NCBI GenBank assembly: GCA_037834085.1
Contig: JBBMKC010221681.1
Location: forward strand, 1-33,909
From: Bipalium vagum
Taxonomy: Eukaryota; Platyhelminthes; Tricladida; Geoplanidae
Length of the DNA stretch: 33,909 nucleotides
Direction of reading: 5' to 3'
Shown here piece after piece: positions 22,469 through 31,291 of this stretch. Each line of letters opens with the position of its first letter. Position 1 is the stretch's first letter. The notes under the pieces were generated by a model, which had not been told where the DNA came from, searched no databases, and was given only the letters and a program-made list of their open reading frames with translations. The translations under genes and the position numbers were made by a program.

Positions 22469-25400
22469 TATTATGAAATCACGTAATAATAATGGAAAAA
22501 AATTGTATAATATAAAAGATTAGATTCAATTATTTTATTAATTAAATGATAAGTACCTTCTCATCCAACATTGCTTTTCCAATAATGATCTTGCGGCAAA
22601 TATTCTTTTTGTCATTATCAGACCCTTTAAATTACTATCGTAACCAGAATCGGAATTTATATCAACAGCTAAACTAGTCACACTAAAGCAGTGAGATCTG
22701 TCACCCACTAAACTCGGGTGCACATCGGTAATAATGGAATCTTTTTGCAAATTATGACGAGCCATGCATATGGACGAAATATCTATTGTGAGGTCTCCAG
22801 TAGACTGGGTGATAAGCTGGCTGAAAGAATTTAATTCTTTGATTATGAATGAAAAAATAAATACGAAATAAAGTCTGAAACATTCAACCAATCTACCTAA
22901 TCTCAGATGGATTAGACATGATGCATTATTCACAAAAATCGTTGATGGGTCATAATGAATTTCATTTACGGCTGAACTACTACTAAAATTATTATTATTA
23001 TTACTATTATTGGTAATTTTTGGTTATTGTTATAAAACAAATACAGTTGCAAAATAATCGATTAGTCGTTATTTTTAATGTATTCACATCGACTTCTAAT
23101 TAGTTATATAATTAAGGATCGAAATCATTAAATCACATTTCCAAAATTCAAAGATTTGTATAATCATATATAATTTAATACATGGTAATCGTTTTCATAA
23201 ATATACAGAAATGAGATAAAGAATCATTTAAAAGACTTAAAATGAGATATGATTTGTGTATAAAGTTATGGAAAACTGTTTTTTAAAAATTCAATTTTAA
23301 GTGAAAACTTGCTAACTTGAAATTAAAACCAAAATTTTTGATCAATATTAAATCACTAAAATTTCATATTACAAAGTAATTAAACACGAAATGGATAAAC
23401 ACAAATGTTTTAACACAAATGACGCTTTATGGATAAAATTATGAATAACTTCAAATTGATTTGTCGGTCACAGATTGAGATTTTAATATAATTTCGAAAT
23501 TATTTCATTGAAACATTTCAGAAACAGTACTATTCAAAAAAACCATTGATAAAATTGATATCATTTCTCCTTATGTGAGAATAATAGAACTTATACTATT
23601 TTTAAAAACAGAAAAAAAATTATTAGATAATTTTAATTTTCACTAATTTTGTTTCTTACCAATAGATCTCATAAAATCTTGACATTGACTTGTGAAGGAC
23701 TCTCGTGGTGATGATTTTAGACGAATAACTCACATTTTCATAATTTCGCATTGGTACAAAATTATAAGAACTCGCTTTTATATAATAGGTGTACAGCTAT
23801 AACTCAATTTTGCCAATTATGTTTTTAATTTTTAATAATGAAATTTTTGCATTTTATGTCGTTTATCTGGAAATATAAAAATGTCAAAAAAGACTACATA
23901 AAAGATTGCCCGTTAAACTGTACAGAATTTGAGAAATATTATTAATGATGAAAATGATCTGTAATTCTTAATTACTTTGATTTGAGTCAATGTCAGTTAA
24001 TTTTAAAAATAATACTTACACACCTAATAAAATAATAATTATCAAAGTCATTTAATTACCAAATAATAGATGAAAAAATGTAAAATAAACCAAGCCTTCT
24101 TAAATTTACTCACAGAATTACCTTGGAAGAGCTGTGTGAGATTGACTCGCCACAATTATAAAGCTGTATAACAATATTAATAAATAATTTATTAACAGAA
24201 AAGGTTTTAATTAGAAAAATAATGAATAGTGCAAAAATTTGAAAATTCTTCATATCAATTCAGTACCATTCAGTAACGTGTATCATTTTGAAAAATTTTC
24301 TTGACATAAACTGGCTTATATTTTTGACAGGTAATAATTAGTAATACATTATCATACTTTTGAAAATCTTAACTTATTTCAAAATAGAATTTGATTATAA
24401 GAGTCCAAGCGATCTTTATCATTTCTATTATTCTCTTTATAACTAATAAAAATTATTTTAATAGGTTCAGTAAATAAAATATTCAATTTTAGTAAAGTTC
24501 CAATTTAATAATAATAATGTTTCATCAAAATGAAGAGTAGATAGAAAAAAGCACTAAAATTACTTAGGTTTCAAAATGCTTCGTGGACTTTTCGATTCAG
24601 ATTTCTCTTCTGATTTTTTCCTATTAAGTCTACTTAGACTCAAGCTGCGTTTTAAATTGGAAACAGACTTTGTTGGTAAACTAAAATTTCAATAGACTTA
24701 ATTGTGTTAGGAATTATTGGACAAATAAAAAAATGAAAAAAATATCGATTTTCTTTTACAAAATTTTACAAAAATAGCACAAACCTGCTTTCAAAATGTC
24801 CTTCTTTCCCTGATGAAGGTAACGAGGAATTCAATTTCATGTTACTTTTTGCACGACGGAAAAACTTACTGCCGTTTCGTAAAATACCACTCTTGATGAA
24901 AAAATAACAATTATAATGTTTGGTCGATAATAATAATTTTGAAATGTATGGATAACATTATAAAAAATACTGTTAATTAAAGTAATATTGATATTAATTT
25001 GAAGCTCAAAATTGACAAATTAATTAAATTAACCTATTTAAAGATTGAATACTGCAGTTTAAAAAATAGGTCATTTTACATTGATTGGTAAATACATAAA
25101 TGTATTGAATTTTTAATAAAAGAAAGTTTTTTTTTAAGTTTAAAAGTTGATCGAATAGAAATGAATGAGTTTATTGGTCATTGTAAAAGAAGGAATGTTT
25201 GAATTCATAAAACACTATTGTATTTTTTACTATAGTCTTCGGGAAAAATCTATAATTCGTTTTTATTTAATTGATAAAAACGGTTTGTTTTCTTCTAATA
25301 GGGAACAATTTTATAAATAGTAACACAATTTCCAATTTAAATAAACAATACAAATAATAGAACAAAATTACCAAATAAATATATAATTGACCACAATAAA

Positions 25401-28400
25401 TATATATCCGTCACACAAGTTCAATTTGACTTCATGAAAAATTCAAAAATCCTGATAAAATATACAGAAATTATTTTTTATTGATTTCATCTTTTTCTTT
25501 TCAAAAGTGGAAAATTCGAAAATAAAATAATTTCACAAGGCTTTGATAAAAAAAACTTTTATTTCAGCAGATTAAATCACAGAAGATTGAATTTCAACAA
25601 AAAACTCCATTTCATATGCATAACTCCTTTAGATCACAAAAAAATCTCGGTGCTTTCTTTGAACAATATTTCCCGGTTAAATTGCGTTTTAAAATCGAAA
25701 TTAACAAAATAAAGTATATTTTGACAAGGGAATTTTTTCTGTTGTTGTCACTAGTAACATTTGATGCTCACATTTAACAGGTGTGTATAAATCTCTTAAC
25801 GATGTTTGTAAATGATGATTACAGTAAAAAGACTTGTAGAAAAATGGTTTTTAAATATTTGAATCCCAAACCACTCCCGTGCACAATATTAAAATAATAA
25901 TCCAATTTTATTTAATTCAAACTTTACAATGTAATCTTAAAGTCAATTAATATCTACCAATAGGAATTATATTTCCAAATTACATAATTTACGTGCATTT
26001 CCAATACCATCTTGAAAAAATTCATTAAGAAAATTTTGTCCTTTATTCAGTTAAGTATGTCTGGCTTATTTGTATTGATTTGTAAACAATGTTTCTTTAA
26101 ATAACGTAATTGTAATTTTTAAGTTAACTGTGCAATTATCAAAAATCTTTTGACATGTCGTGTTAACAAACACGATTGACGAATTAAGCAAAATATGGGA
26201 ATTCTTCACTGAACAAATATCTTAAAAGTTTGTTTGATTTTAGGAATTGAAAAAAATTATCAATATGAAATACTATTGACAAATCGAAGTCTGAGCCCAC
26301 AATTGAAACCCTTTATTATTTAAATAGACTAACCACAGTTTTATGTTGAAAGTCATCGTATCAATCAATTTATTTCATGAACACAAAACATTCTTATTAA
26401 TACTAATTAAAATTCATAAAAACCGTTGAAGATTTTTAAGCATAAAGCATCTTGTTTTTTCTTTTTGAAGAACATGTATATATAAGCCTCAAATTTTCAA
26501 TTATTGTCAGCGTTTTTTGTGTATTCTTTTGTTTATAATTGGAATTGTTTTAAAAACCAAATATTTTTTGTTTCGACTTTTAATTTTGATTTTGAAAAAA
26601 ATTCTTTAAAAAGAAAGCGAATGATTTTTTGAAAAATGAAAGGCGTTGAACGATTAACTTATCTCCAGATGAGCAAAGTACATTTATATTATGTGAAAAT
26701 CTGCCAATTTTCTTTATTAAAAAATCGATTTATATTGATTTCATAAAATTTTATTAGTAAAAAATTCAATTTACAATTTATTTAAAGAAAAATATAAAAT
26801 TGAATTTAAACCATTGTGAATTAGAAAGCGGATTAAGAACAAATTAAAAGGAGAGATGTCACGTGTCACAGATTAAAATTAGTTAACTTCATAATAAAGA
26901 ATTAGATTCTTCAGGGCATATTTGTGAGATTTTTTCATTTGAAAATTAGAATCAACTCAGAAAAGATTCTTTCATAATATTCAAAGAAATATTGATATAT
27001 AATAATTTTTAAAGGAAGATTTAATGTTAAAAATAAATTAAATTGATATTTCATATATAATGAAATTATTGAATCCAATTGTAATAAAACTCATTATTAT
27101 TATTACTACAAAACATAATTAAATTTCAAACATTAAAGATAGTTTTTAATTATTCAAGAATAAGCTATTTATATTGTTATTCTATTTAGTTCATCATCAT
27201 TAAAGTACATAATACAATAAAGCTTATTTGAACCAACAACTTTAAGGATTTTTAATATATATCATCCACTCAGCTTAACACAATATCTTTATAATTTCAA
27301 TAATATTCACAATTTTAGATAAATTAATTTTCTTAATTCAAGTGAACGTATTTATATTAAATATTATTTTATATATAATTCACTGACCCAAATTAACTAG
27401 ACTATATAAATCAATATCAAATGACAATTTTCTTGCACTCACAAAATGATCTGAGATTGATATAGTAGTAAATTTCATGTGTCACCATTTGGTGTTGTAC
27501 GAGCAAATTCTGAATTATTAGATTTGTATTTATTAGAATGCCTGTTAAAGCTTTAAAATTAAAAACAGAACCAATTAATCAATTTTGTCAACATAATAAC
27601 ATAATCCTTGAATTTTTTTGGATTGAGATTAATATTTGATAATATTCAAAATATTGAATTGAAATCTTCTGGAATATCAAGATTTTTTTGTTATCGATAT
27701 CCAAAGAAAGTAATTTTAAGATAATCAAGTAAGGAATATATAATGAAGAATTTTATATTAAAATCCCTTTTTGAAACCTTCTATTTCCGGTTTCAATCCT
27801 TTCATTTATCGATTATCAAACTTGATAATTATTTATGGTTTAAAATGTAATAAATGACTGAAAACCAAAAATATTACAATGTATTATCTTTTGTACCTCG
27901 TTCACGTCTTCAAGAATCTAATTTGATGAAAACAGCACAACCGAGACAACATGTAGCCTAGTTAATCGAAAAGACAGCTTTTGTTTATATTTAATGAAAG
28001 TTTATTAAAAAAAAGAACTCCACAATACACAAGGTAAAATATTCAAAGATTGTTATTCTTCATTTAAATTTTGAAAAAGGTGTATTATGAAAATTAGATA
28101 TCTTAGTTTACCTATAGTTGGAGTTTTAAAAGGTTTAATTCAAACTATAATTTTTTTCTTTATACTATAATTAAATCAAATATACTCAAATTTGGATTAA
28201 AACCTTGGAATAAGTAAATATGAAGATAAATCTTGAATAATCCAATTTTTAAGATCTATTTACTCCTATATTTCTCCTTATAAGTCTTCATAACTGAACT
28301 TGAGAAATAAAAAAAATTGTCAAAAGTCAAAATTTTTTAAAACGTAAAACTTTATACAATTTATTCAAATTCGTTCTAAAAATTCAGGACTTTAAAATAT

Positions 28401-28914
28401 ATTAATTACCTTTACATATTGCTTGCTGATTACATTGCTGTTCAAATGTGATAATGAAGAATTGGAATTGTATCTTTCACTATCGTGATTTTTTGAACTA
28501 ATCGTTGAATCTGAATTAAAAATACATTGAAATATGAAGTATACAAAATAAAAAAAAATTACTATCATCAATACATGAATAACTGTCTGGCATTTGATTA
28601 GTATTTAATTCGATGTCTAGTCTACATTGATCAATATGATCTGGAATTGGAAATTCCTCTAAACTCTTAATATGTAATTAAATGTTAATTTCAATAAAAA
28701 ATTAATACAGGATCCGTTTCAAATATATAAAATTTCGAATCGTTTTCCATTAATATACAAAATTGGGGTTTCCAAACACTATTATTATCATCATTTTGAA
28801 TATCTTCGTTAGAAATGTCTTAAATGTGATAAAGTACAATATATATAAATATTCATAAGATTAACCTTGTACATCTAACCAGCCTTTTATACAAGATGGA
28901 AAATTACAAATCAT
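5654..28914 (-). CDS. RasGAP of the SynGAP/DAB2IP/raskol class, 22 exons
   Basis: The predicted product speeds GTP hydrolysis by Ras (and in this class often Rap), switching it off at the inner face of the plasma membrane. Coding exons in transcript order are 28866-28914, 28709-28818, 28563-28656, 28410-28510, 24785-24891, 24564-24680, 24122-24163, 22557-22820, 21451-21552, 21289-21393, 16203-16306, 15970-16148, 13353-13515, 12328-12407, 12079-12275, 11794-12025, 11482-11742, 9660-10000, 9109-9382, 7717-8037, 6476-6705 and 5654-5960. They sum to 3,780 nt with phase kept at every junction. The order PH, C2, RasGAP, tail is specific to this class. The arginine finger (R520 in LRANTIVTK) and the FLR motif (R646 in IFLRLLCPAI) are present, so catalysis looks intact. 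The start is chosen because an in-frame TAA lies five codons upstream with no AG acceptor between. Least certain are the donor of exon 17, exon 7, and the exact acceptor of exon 3. Confidence 0.93.
6706..7716 (-). other. RasGAP intron 20 (1,011 bp) with plus-strand coding-like stretch
   Basis: From about 6946 to 7330 one plus-strand frame runs about 125 codons with a single TGA near 7089, unusual at this base composition. It reads for example HHDSLETEETTPPGHNNSS and later NCRSQNPVVSKYLSHQHF. I do not recognise it; a decayed gene or transposon piece, or chance, are all possible. Confidence 0.3.
8038..9108 (-). other. RasGAP intron 19 (1,071 bp)
   Basis: AT-rich, with an (ATT)n tract at about 8095-8124. 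Nothing else recognised. Intron 13 (12408-13352) similarly holds only an (AAC)n/(AAT)n tract, and intron 21 (5961-6475) an (ATT)n tract at 6045-6069. Confidence 0.5.
9109..10000 (-). CDS. RasGAP exons 18-19: end of GAP extension and start of tail
   Basis: Exons 9660-10000 and 9109-9382 encode residues 770-974. The start, LPDIIREINQQLQSCYP, matches the family's LPRILNEISTALRNP just after the GAP domain, confirming linkage to exon 17. The remainder is Ser/Asn/Pro-rich and probably disordered, with SSTDQRRASLGPLL (a possible basophilic kinase site, RRAS) and SPPRLGSP. I recognise no further domain. Phase 2 at exon 18 end joins phase 1 at exon 19 start. Confidence 0.85.
10001..11481 (-). other. 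RasGAP intron 17 (1,481 bp)
   Basis: Starts with ATT-rich satellite (10009-10060), then a (TA)n run (10573-10595) and a less AT-rich stretch (10600-11220) with several overlapping short plus-strand frames that match nothing I know. No minus-strand exon with fitting phase was found. Confidence 0.45.
11482..12025 (-). CDS. RasGAP exons 16-17: catalytic core with FLR motif
   Basis: Exons 11794-12025 and 11482-11742 encode residues 606-769. IFLRLLCPAILSPHLFGL is the RasGAP signature (R646 of FLR positions the finger). TLTLIAKSLQ joins SLANFSEFGDKEHFM across a 51-bp intron, restoring the family run TLTLIAKVIQNLANFSKF. The following MREFLRHIS and IDLSVELARLHNVL match QQFLYEIS and IDLGRELSTLHALL. 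I end exon 17 at a GTTTGT donor (11480-11481), because the stronger-looking GTAAAA donor at 11461-11462 does not match the phase of exon 18. That donor would be valid only with an extra exon in intron 17, which I did not find. Confidence 0.9.
11743..11793 (-). other. 51-bp stop-free intron in the GAP core
   Basis: On the minus strand the stretch begins GTAAGTAGTG and ends ATATTTTCAG, an excellent donor and acceptor. Removing it restores the conserved RasGAP run TLTLIAKSLQ-SLANFSEF. It is 17 codons long with no stop in the gene's frame, so naive translation reads through and gives a false insertion. Confidence 0.9.
12079..13515 (-). CDS. RasGAP exons 13-15: N-terminal GAP domain with arginine finger
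   Basis: Exons 13353-13515, 12328-12407 and 12079-12275 encode residues 459-604. LREEVASCLVNIHESNGTI aligns with KEEVASALVHILQSTGKAK of SynGAP. The 80-nt exon 14 holds the arginine finger, LRANTIVTK (R520) against family LFRGNSLATK; the preceding Phe is replaced by Leu. Exon 15 reads YLHNMLHSFIRD...TIEVDSSRM, then CKIYESKDHEFPK, matching YLKDAIGEFIRALYES..CEVDP...CKVVNSHCVFPREL. Introns 14 and 15 are only 52 and 53 bp; intron 13 is 945 bp and AT-rich. Confidence 0.93.
13105..13186. repeat. (AAC)n(AAT)n microsatellite
   Basis: About 7 AAC units run into about 20 AAT units in intron 13. Translated on the minus strand it makes a meaningless Tyr/Cys run. Confidence 0.95.
14555..14589. repeat. 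(TA)n(TG)n microsatellite
   Basis: Compound dinucleotide tract in intron 12. Pure (TA)n runs are also at 10573-10595 and 18466-18496. Confidence 0.95.
15779..15851. repeat. (ATT)n microsatellite
   Basis: Near-perfect ATT triplets in intron 12. Similar tracts are at 6045-6069, 8095-8124, 10009-10060, 19218-19286 and, as AAT, 22386-22463. Confidence 0.95.
15970..16306 (-). CDS. RasGAP exons 11-12: second half of C2 domain
   Basis: Exons 16203-16306 and 15970-16148 encode residues 365-458, joined over a 54-bp intron at 16149-16202. NLPHFKTLSINLYKE followed by KHSKKKKRKN matches the family's LPPVRRITLHLYREVDKKKKKEK, and MFTIANLSSKNEIQAWFNI matches VTIPVATVSGRQFVEKWYPV. The segment ends with QLRVKLRYEALKVLK, the counterpart of IRIKARYQSMSIL that leads into the GAP domain. 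The join is hidden in a simple translation because the micro-intron carries an in-frame stop. Confidence 0.93.
17153..17830 (+). pseudogene. mariner-type transposase remnant with internal deletion
   Basis: The open N-terminal part (17153-17422, 89 codons) carries a helix-turn-helix region, with a match to the mariner pattern GRPVS..T...ENPFLTLRKMSEKLDI at GGPVSLTINDD and NPFLALRKMSDKFDIPRN. Downstream, HPPYSPDLSPCD is the mariner signature around the third catalytic Asp, followed by a typical tail (TPTEKFEAAF, LTHDNYVYEKFL). The first catalytic Asp region is missing, and stops interrupt the second half. It lies antisense to the host gene in intron 10. I could not pair its inverted repeats. 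Confidence 0.85.
19620..20162 (-). mobile_element. fossil retropepsin fragment of an LTR retrotransposon
   Basis: A 180-residue minus-strand frame carries the aspartic protease motif LALVDTGAQTSLID and, about 75 residues later, CIIGMDIL, the paired signature of retroviral-type proteases in Gypsy/BEL-type polyproteins. The frame itself looks whole, but no reverse transcriptase, integrase or LTR is recognisable around it in the window, so it is an isolated piece. Which LTR family is unclear; Gypsy-like is my preference. Confidence 0.75.
20180..20240 (-). pseudogene. short pogo/Tigger-type transposase fragment
   Basis: On the minus strand LINIYNMDETGLFYNL matches the widely conserved DDE_1 motif (IYN.DETGLFY) around the first catalytic Asp of pogo-like transposases. 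Only about 16 codons are recognisable before the sequence diverges, just next to the fossil retropepsin frame. Confidence 0.5.
21289..21552 (-). CDS. RasGAP exons 9-10: first half of C2 domain
   Basis: Exons 21451-21552 and 21289-21393 encode residues 296-363, with split codons R295, R329 and N364 completed at the junctions. SLKITVFESKYL and RRYFCEVSVDKVILAKTTSK match the family pattern [32 protein letters not shown], and TVFWAEDIVL matches LFWGEHFDF. A 57-bp intron with a GTTTGTG donor splits them. The long intron 10 (4,982 bp) follows. C2 domains of this class lack most Ca-binding aspartates and help with membrane placement and Rap activity; that role is from the family, not shown here. Confidence 0.93.
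21553..22556 (-). other. RasGAP intron 8 (1,004 bp)
   Basis: Contains a 64-codon plus-strand open frame (21676-21870) of unrecognised sequence, a 13-bp direct duplication (TTTGTGAAATTA units near 21906-21932) and an (AAT)n-rich tract at about 22386-22463. No transposase motif seen. Confidence 0.4.
22557..22820 (-). CDS. RasGAP exon 8: second half of PH domain
   Basis: The 264-nt exon encodes residues 207-294. It carries the conserved run that in SynGAP, DAB2IP and RASAL2 reads roughly IKPVHSSILGQ-FCFEVT; here it is IITDVHPSLVGDRSHCFSVT. The final PH helix follows (FAARSLLEKQCWMRR, with W292 as the expected helix Trp). An insert of about 20 residues, DINSDSGYDSNLKG, lies between the strands where the vertebrate proteins have a tight turn. 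The acceptor is TTCTTTCAG and the donor GTACTT. Confidence 0.88.
22821..24121 (-). other. RasGAP intron 7 (1,301 bp) with a possible alternative first exon
   Basis: Mostly featureless AT-rich sequence. At 22897-22919 a 23-nt minus-strand stretch begins with ATG, reads MSNPSEI and ends AG before GTAGAT; spliced to exon 8 it would keep frame. Intron 6 (24164-24563, 400 bp) shows nothing. Confidence 0.35.
24122..24891 (-). CDS. RasGAP exons 5-7: basic linker inside the split PH domain
   Basis: Exons 24785-24891, 24564-24680 and 24122-24163 encode residues 119-206. The segment is basic and Ser-rich, with KFFRRAKSNMK and SVSNLKRSLSLSRLNRKKSE, matching in character the basic KRTKSQPKLDR region of SynGAP and DAB2IP; phosphorylation or membrane binding is plausible but inferred. 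Exon 5 ends at a GTTTGTG donor. Exon 7 is a 42-nt micro-exon between a TTATACAG acceptor and a GTAATT donor; it reads SQSHTALPS, close in place and character to the SRSHESLLSPS stretch of the vertebrate proteins. Because exon 7 is a multiple of three, it could be skipped without a frame change. Confidence 0.8.
24892..28409 (-). other. RasGAP intron 4 (3,518 bp)
   Basis: AT-rich throughout, with dense stops on both strands. I see no exon that matches the family, no transposase motif and no long tandem repeat. Short islands of higher GC occur near 25,740 and 27,890 but show no recognisable product. Confidence 0.5.
28410..28914 (-). CDS. RasGAP exons 1-4: start and first half of PH domain
   Basis: The four exons (28866-28914, 28709-28818, 28563-28656, 28410-28510) encode residues 1-118. 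Residues 9-15 (IKGWLDV) look like the first PH strand, and VWKPQFCILMEND followed by KFYIFE like the second and third strands. The rest is a Ser/Asn-rich loop, which is usual because the PH domain of this class is split by a long insert. Three introns of 47, 52 and 52 bp separate the exons, all GT-AG. Exon 3 has two possible acceptors two bases apart (28656 or 28658); only 28656 keeps frame with the donor at 28707-28708. The ATG context on the minus strand is AACAAAATGA. Confidence 0.85.
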
Positions 28915-29351
28915 TTTGTTAAATATAATTTATAAAAGAATCACAAGGAAATTTCATAATAAGACAAATATTTTAAATAAAAAAAATCACTATTACTTCA
29001 ATAAAACAAATCTTTTTTATAATTAATTTATTTTAGAAACTTAAGTTATAATGACTTTTAAATGTAAAATATTTTAAATTATTCAACTTAAAATTGATTA
29101 AAATTAACATATTTACAATAATTCTATAAGCTTTATATGATTTTAAAATTTCATTTCAAAATGTTCCATTTCATTTTAAATAGACTTTAATAAGGCTCAT
29201 GAGAATTTTCAATTACACGTTATTGTAAAAATTTCTTAATCAAAGTTTTATGTTGACAGACTAATGATTTTAACCTCCCTACTGGTATCAGAATCGAATA
29301 ACAAAAAATTATTGAATAAATATGTTGAATTTGTATAATAATGATAAATTA
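28915..29351 (-). promoter_or_regulatory. presumed 5' UTR and promoter region of the RasGAP gene
   Basis: About 440 bp of AT-rich sequence between the start codon and the Tc1 inverted repeat. No coding, no splice-like exon and no clear core promoter element stands out; TATAAAT about 15-20 bases before the ATG is too close to be a TATA box. Transcription may start further upstream with a non-coding first exon that I cannot see. Confidence 0.25.
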
Positions 29352-30281
29352 CAGTGCGTGTAAAAAGTCTGTCAACCCCCTATAAAAAATACTAATTTTA
29401 ATTGAAAAGAATATTTTAAACAACGAAAATTATTAAATGAACAGGTTTTAATATTGAATAGGATATCCCTTTGATTTCTTGACCAATTGTATTTTTTGGG
29501 CATTGAGTTCACAAATTTCTGGCAAGTGTTACGAGAAAGGTTGTACTATTTGTTTTGGATCTCATTCCATAAATCTTCAGCACAATTATGTTTTATTGGA
29601 TTTAGTTGACGTTTAAGGATACCCCAGATATTTTCTATGAGATTCAGGTCAGGAGAATTACCTGGCCAAGGTAAGACTTCAATATTTTTATTTTTTTAGG
29701 AAAGCCTGGGTACTTTTGGCCTTATGAGGAGGAGCCAAATCTTTTTGAAAAACGAATGCTGCTTTTGAAAAGACTAATGATTTGCAAACTATATCTAAGT
29801 CATGAAGTATGTCTTTTTGATATCTCTCGGCATTCATATTTCCATTGATTTTTTTTAGAATTCCAACTCCATTACTACTGAAGCAACCCCAGACATGAAT
29901 AATTGGGCCATGTCCCATAACTGGGTGGGTAAAGACAGGGTTATACTTTTCCAATGTAGTTCTTCGAACCAATAACCTATTTGATGACAAAAAGGATTGA
30001 AAGAAACACTCATCGCTGAATACCACATTTCCCCATTTATCTGCATCCCAAGCCCTGTAAGTCTTAACCCAGGAAAGTCTTTTGAGTCGTTGATGCATTT
30101 TCAAATACGGCTTCTTAATTGCTGTATAACTACGAAAACCATATTTTTTCAGAATTTTCTGGACGGTACTGACAGAAGCATTTCGGACATAACTTGAATT
30201 GTACCTATTGGTGATATAAGGAACAGATGCAAAGCGGTTCGCTTGATGGTAATTATAATTATGACTCAAATATTTTTCCAT
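29352..30281 (-). pseudogene. truncated Tc1-type element with near-intact transposase
   Basis: The inverted repeat begins CAGTGCGTGTAAAAAGTCTG at 29352 directly after a TA, as Tc1 insertions do. The minus-strand frame 29688-30281 (197 codons) carries the second helix-turn-helix (ASVSTVQKILKKYGF), the first catalytic Asp in VVFSDECFF, and the second in FQKDLAPPHKA. After a frameshift in an A7 run near 29690 the frame continues with PWPGNSPDLNLIENIWGIL, holding the catalytic Glu. The first helix-turn-helix and the other inverted repeat are missing; the apparent Met lies in a tandem repeat that replaces the 5' end. Confidence 0.88.
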
Positions 30282-30350
30282 AGATTATAGCTTTTTCCAT
30301 AAAATATTGACTTTTCCATAGATTAAGGATATTTCCATAGACTTTAAATT
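30273..30350. repeat. ~20-bp imperfect tandem repeat (TTTTCCATAGA)
   Basis: About three and a half units of TTTTTCCATAGATTATAGC and variants. It abuts the broken 5' end of the Tc1 copy and supplies its apparent start codon. Confidence 0.7.
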
Positions 30351-30479
30351 TTTTATATAAAATGATAAAAATTTCATAGATTTTAAAAGTAAACAAAACA
30401 AGAACTATAAACAAAAGAAATTTTAAATAGCAAAATTTTTATTTTAATTAAATTTTTCATAATACAGGTCATAATTTTT

Positions 30480-31291
30480 TATATCTTTTTGAGGCTCCTT
30501 TTTTTATTCTTAACATCAACAAGATTACTTAAATCCCAATATTTCAAAATTTGAACAAGTGAGAACATTTCCTATTCTTACTAAAATGACTACAAGAACA
30601 AAAGTTATCTTTCCAAGTTTTAATAATGCTGTTTCTCGAAATGTAAACTAAATCTTTTTTGATCATATGTGATCATATTTCTTGATCAGTTTATTTTCAT
30701 CAAAAACCATTTCTTTTTTGTTATAAGTCTTTTTTAAACACGGAATTGTTTCAGAATATTTTTTAAAGTATCCCTTGACATGTCTAAAAATTCGGAAAAA
30801 CGTAATCTTTCCCAATCTGCATATTTTTCTTTTATGAGTAGATTTAATCGTTCAAGAGAATTGGTGGTTGACGTAGAAAACACGGGATAAGATTCAAACC
30901 AATTTTGATTTTTACCATATAAAGTAAGAAAAATTTATCAATGAATTCCTTTGATTGCCTAAATGTGCTGTAGTTTCTTTTTAAAACTGTGACAAATTAA
31001 ATACTTTTTTATGTAGACTTGTCTTCACTTTGGGAAAAGCAAATTGACGGTCAAACGAACCTACGATTTAGATCGGAAAACCCAACAATGATTATGGGAA
31101 GAGACAGATATTTGTTCATCAGAAGGTTGTTTCTTTATGTTAAAAATTCTCTTTATTCCTCTTTCGTCCATTTTGATAAATTTTAATTTTAAAACCTTTG
31201 GAATGTCAGTACAATCAATTTGTCTACCCAAACTAATGCAATGCAAGGAATGATCAATGTTTGAAAAGCAATGTTTGAAAAGACAAAACAT
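30480..31291 (-). pseudogene. MULE (Mutator-like) transposase remnant
   Basis: On the minus strand TTNSLERLNLLIKEKY followed by LRFSEFL matches the STNNGLE..N..IK...LRERLP..qFL part of animal MULE transposases. Further on, FCSCSHFSKNRKCSH is a SWIM zinc finger (C-x-C-x8-C-x-H) expected right after it. An open frame at 31061-31291, containing DERGIKRIF, probably belongs to the upstream part. Several stops and frameshifts separate the pieces, and no inverted repeats were identified. Confidence 0.7.
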
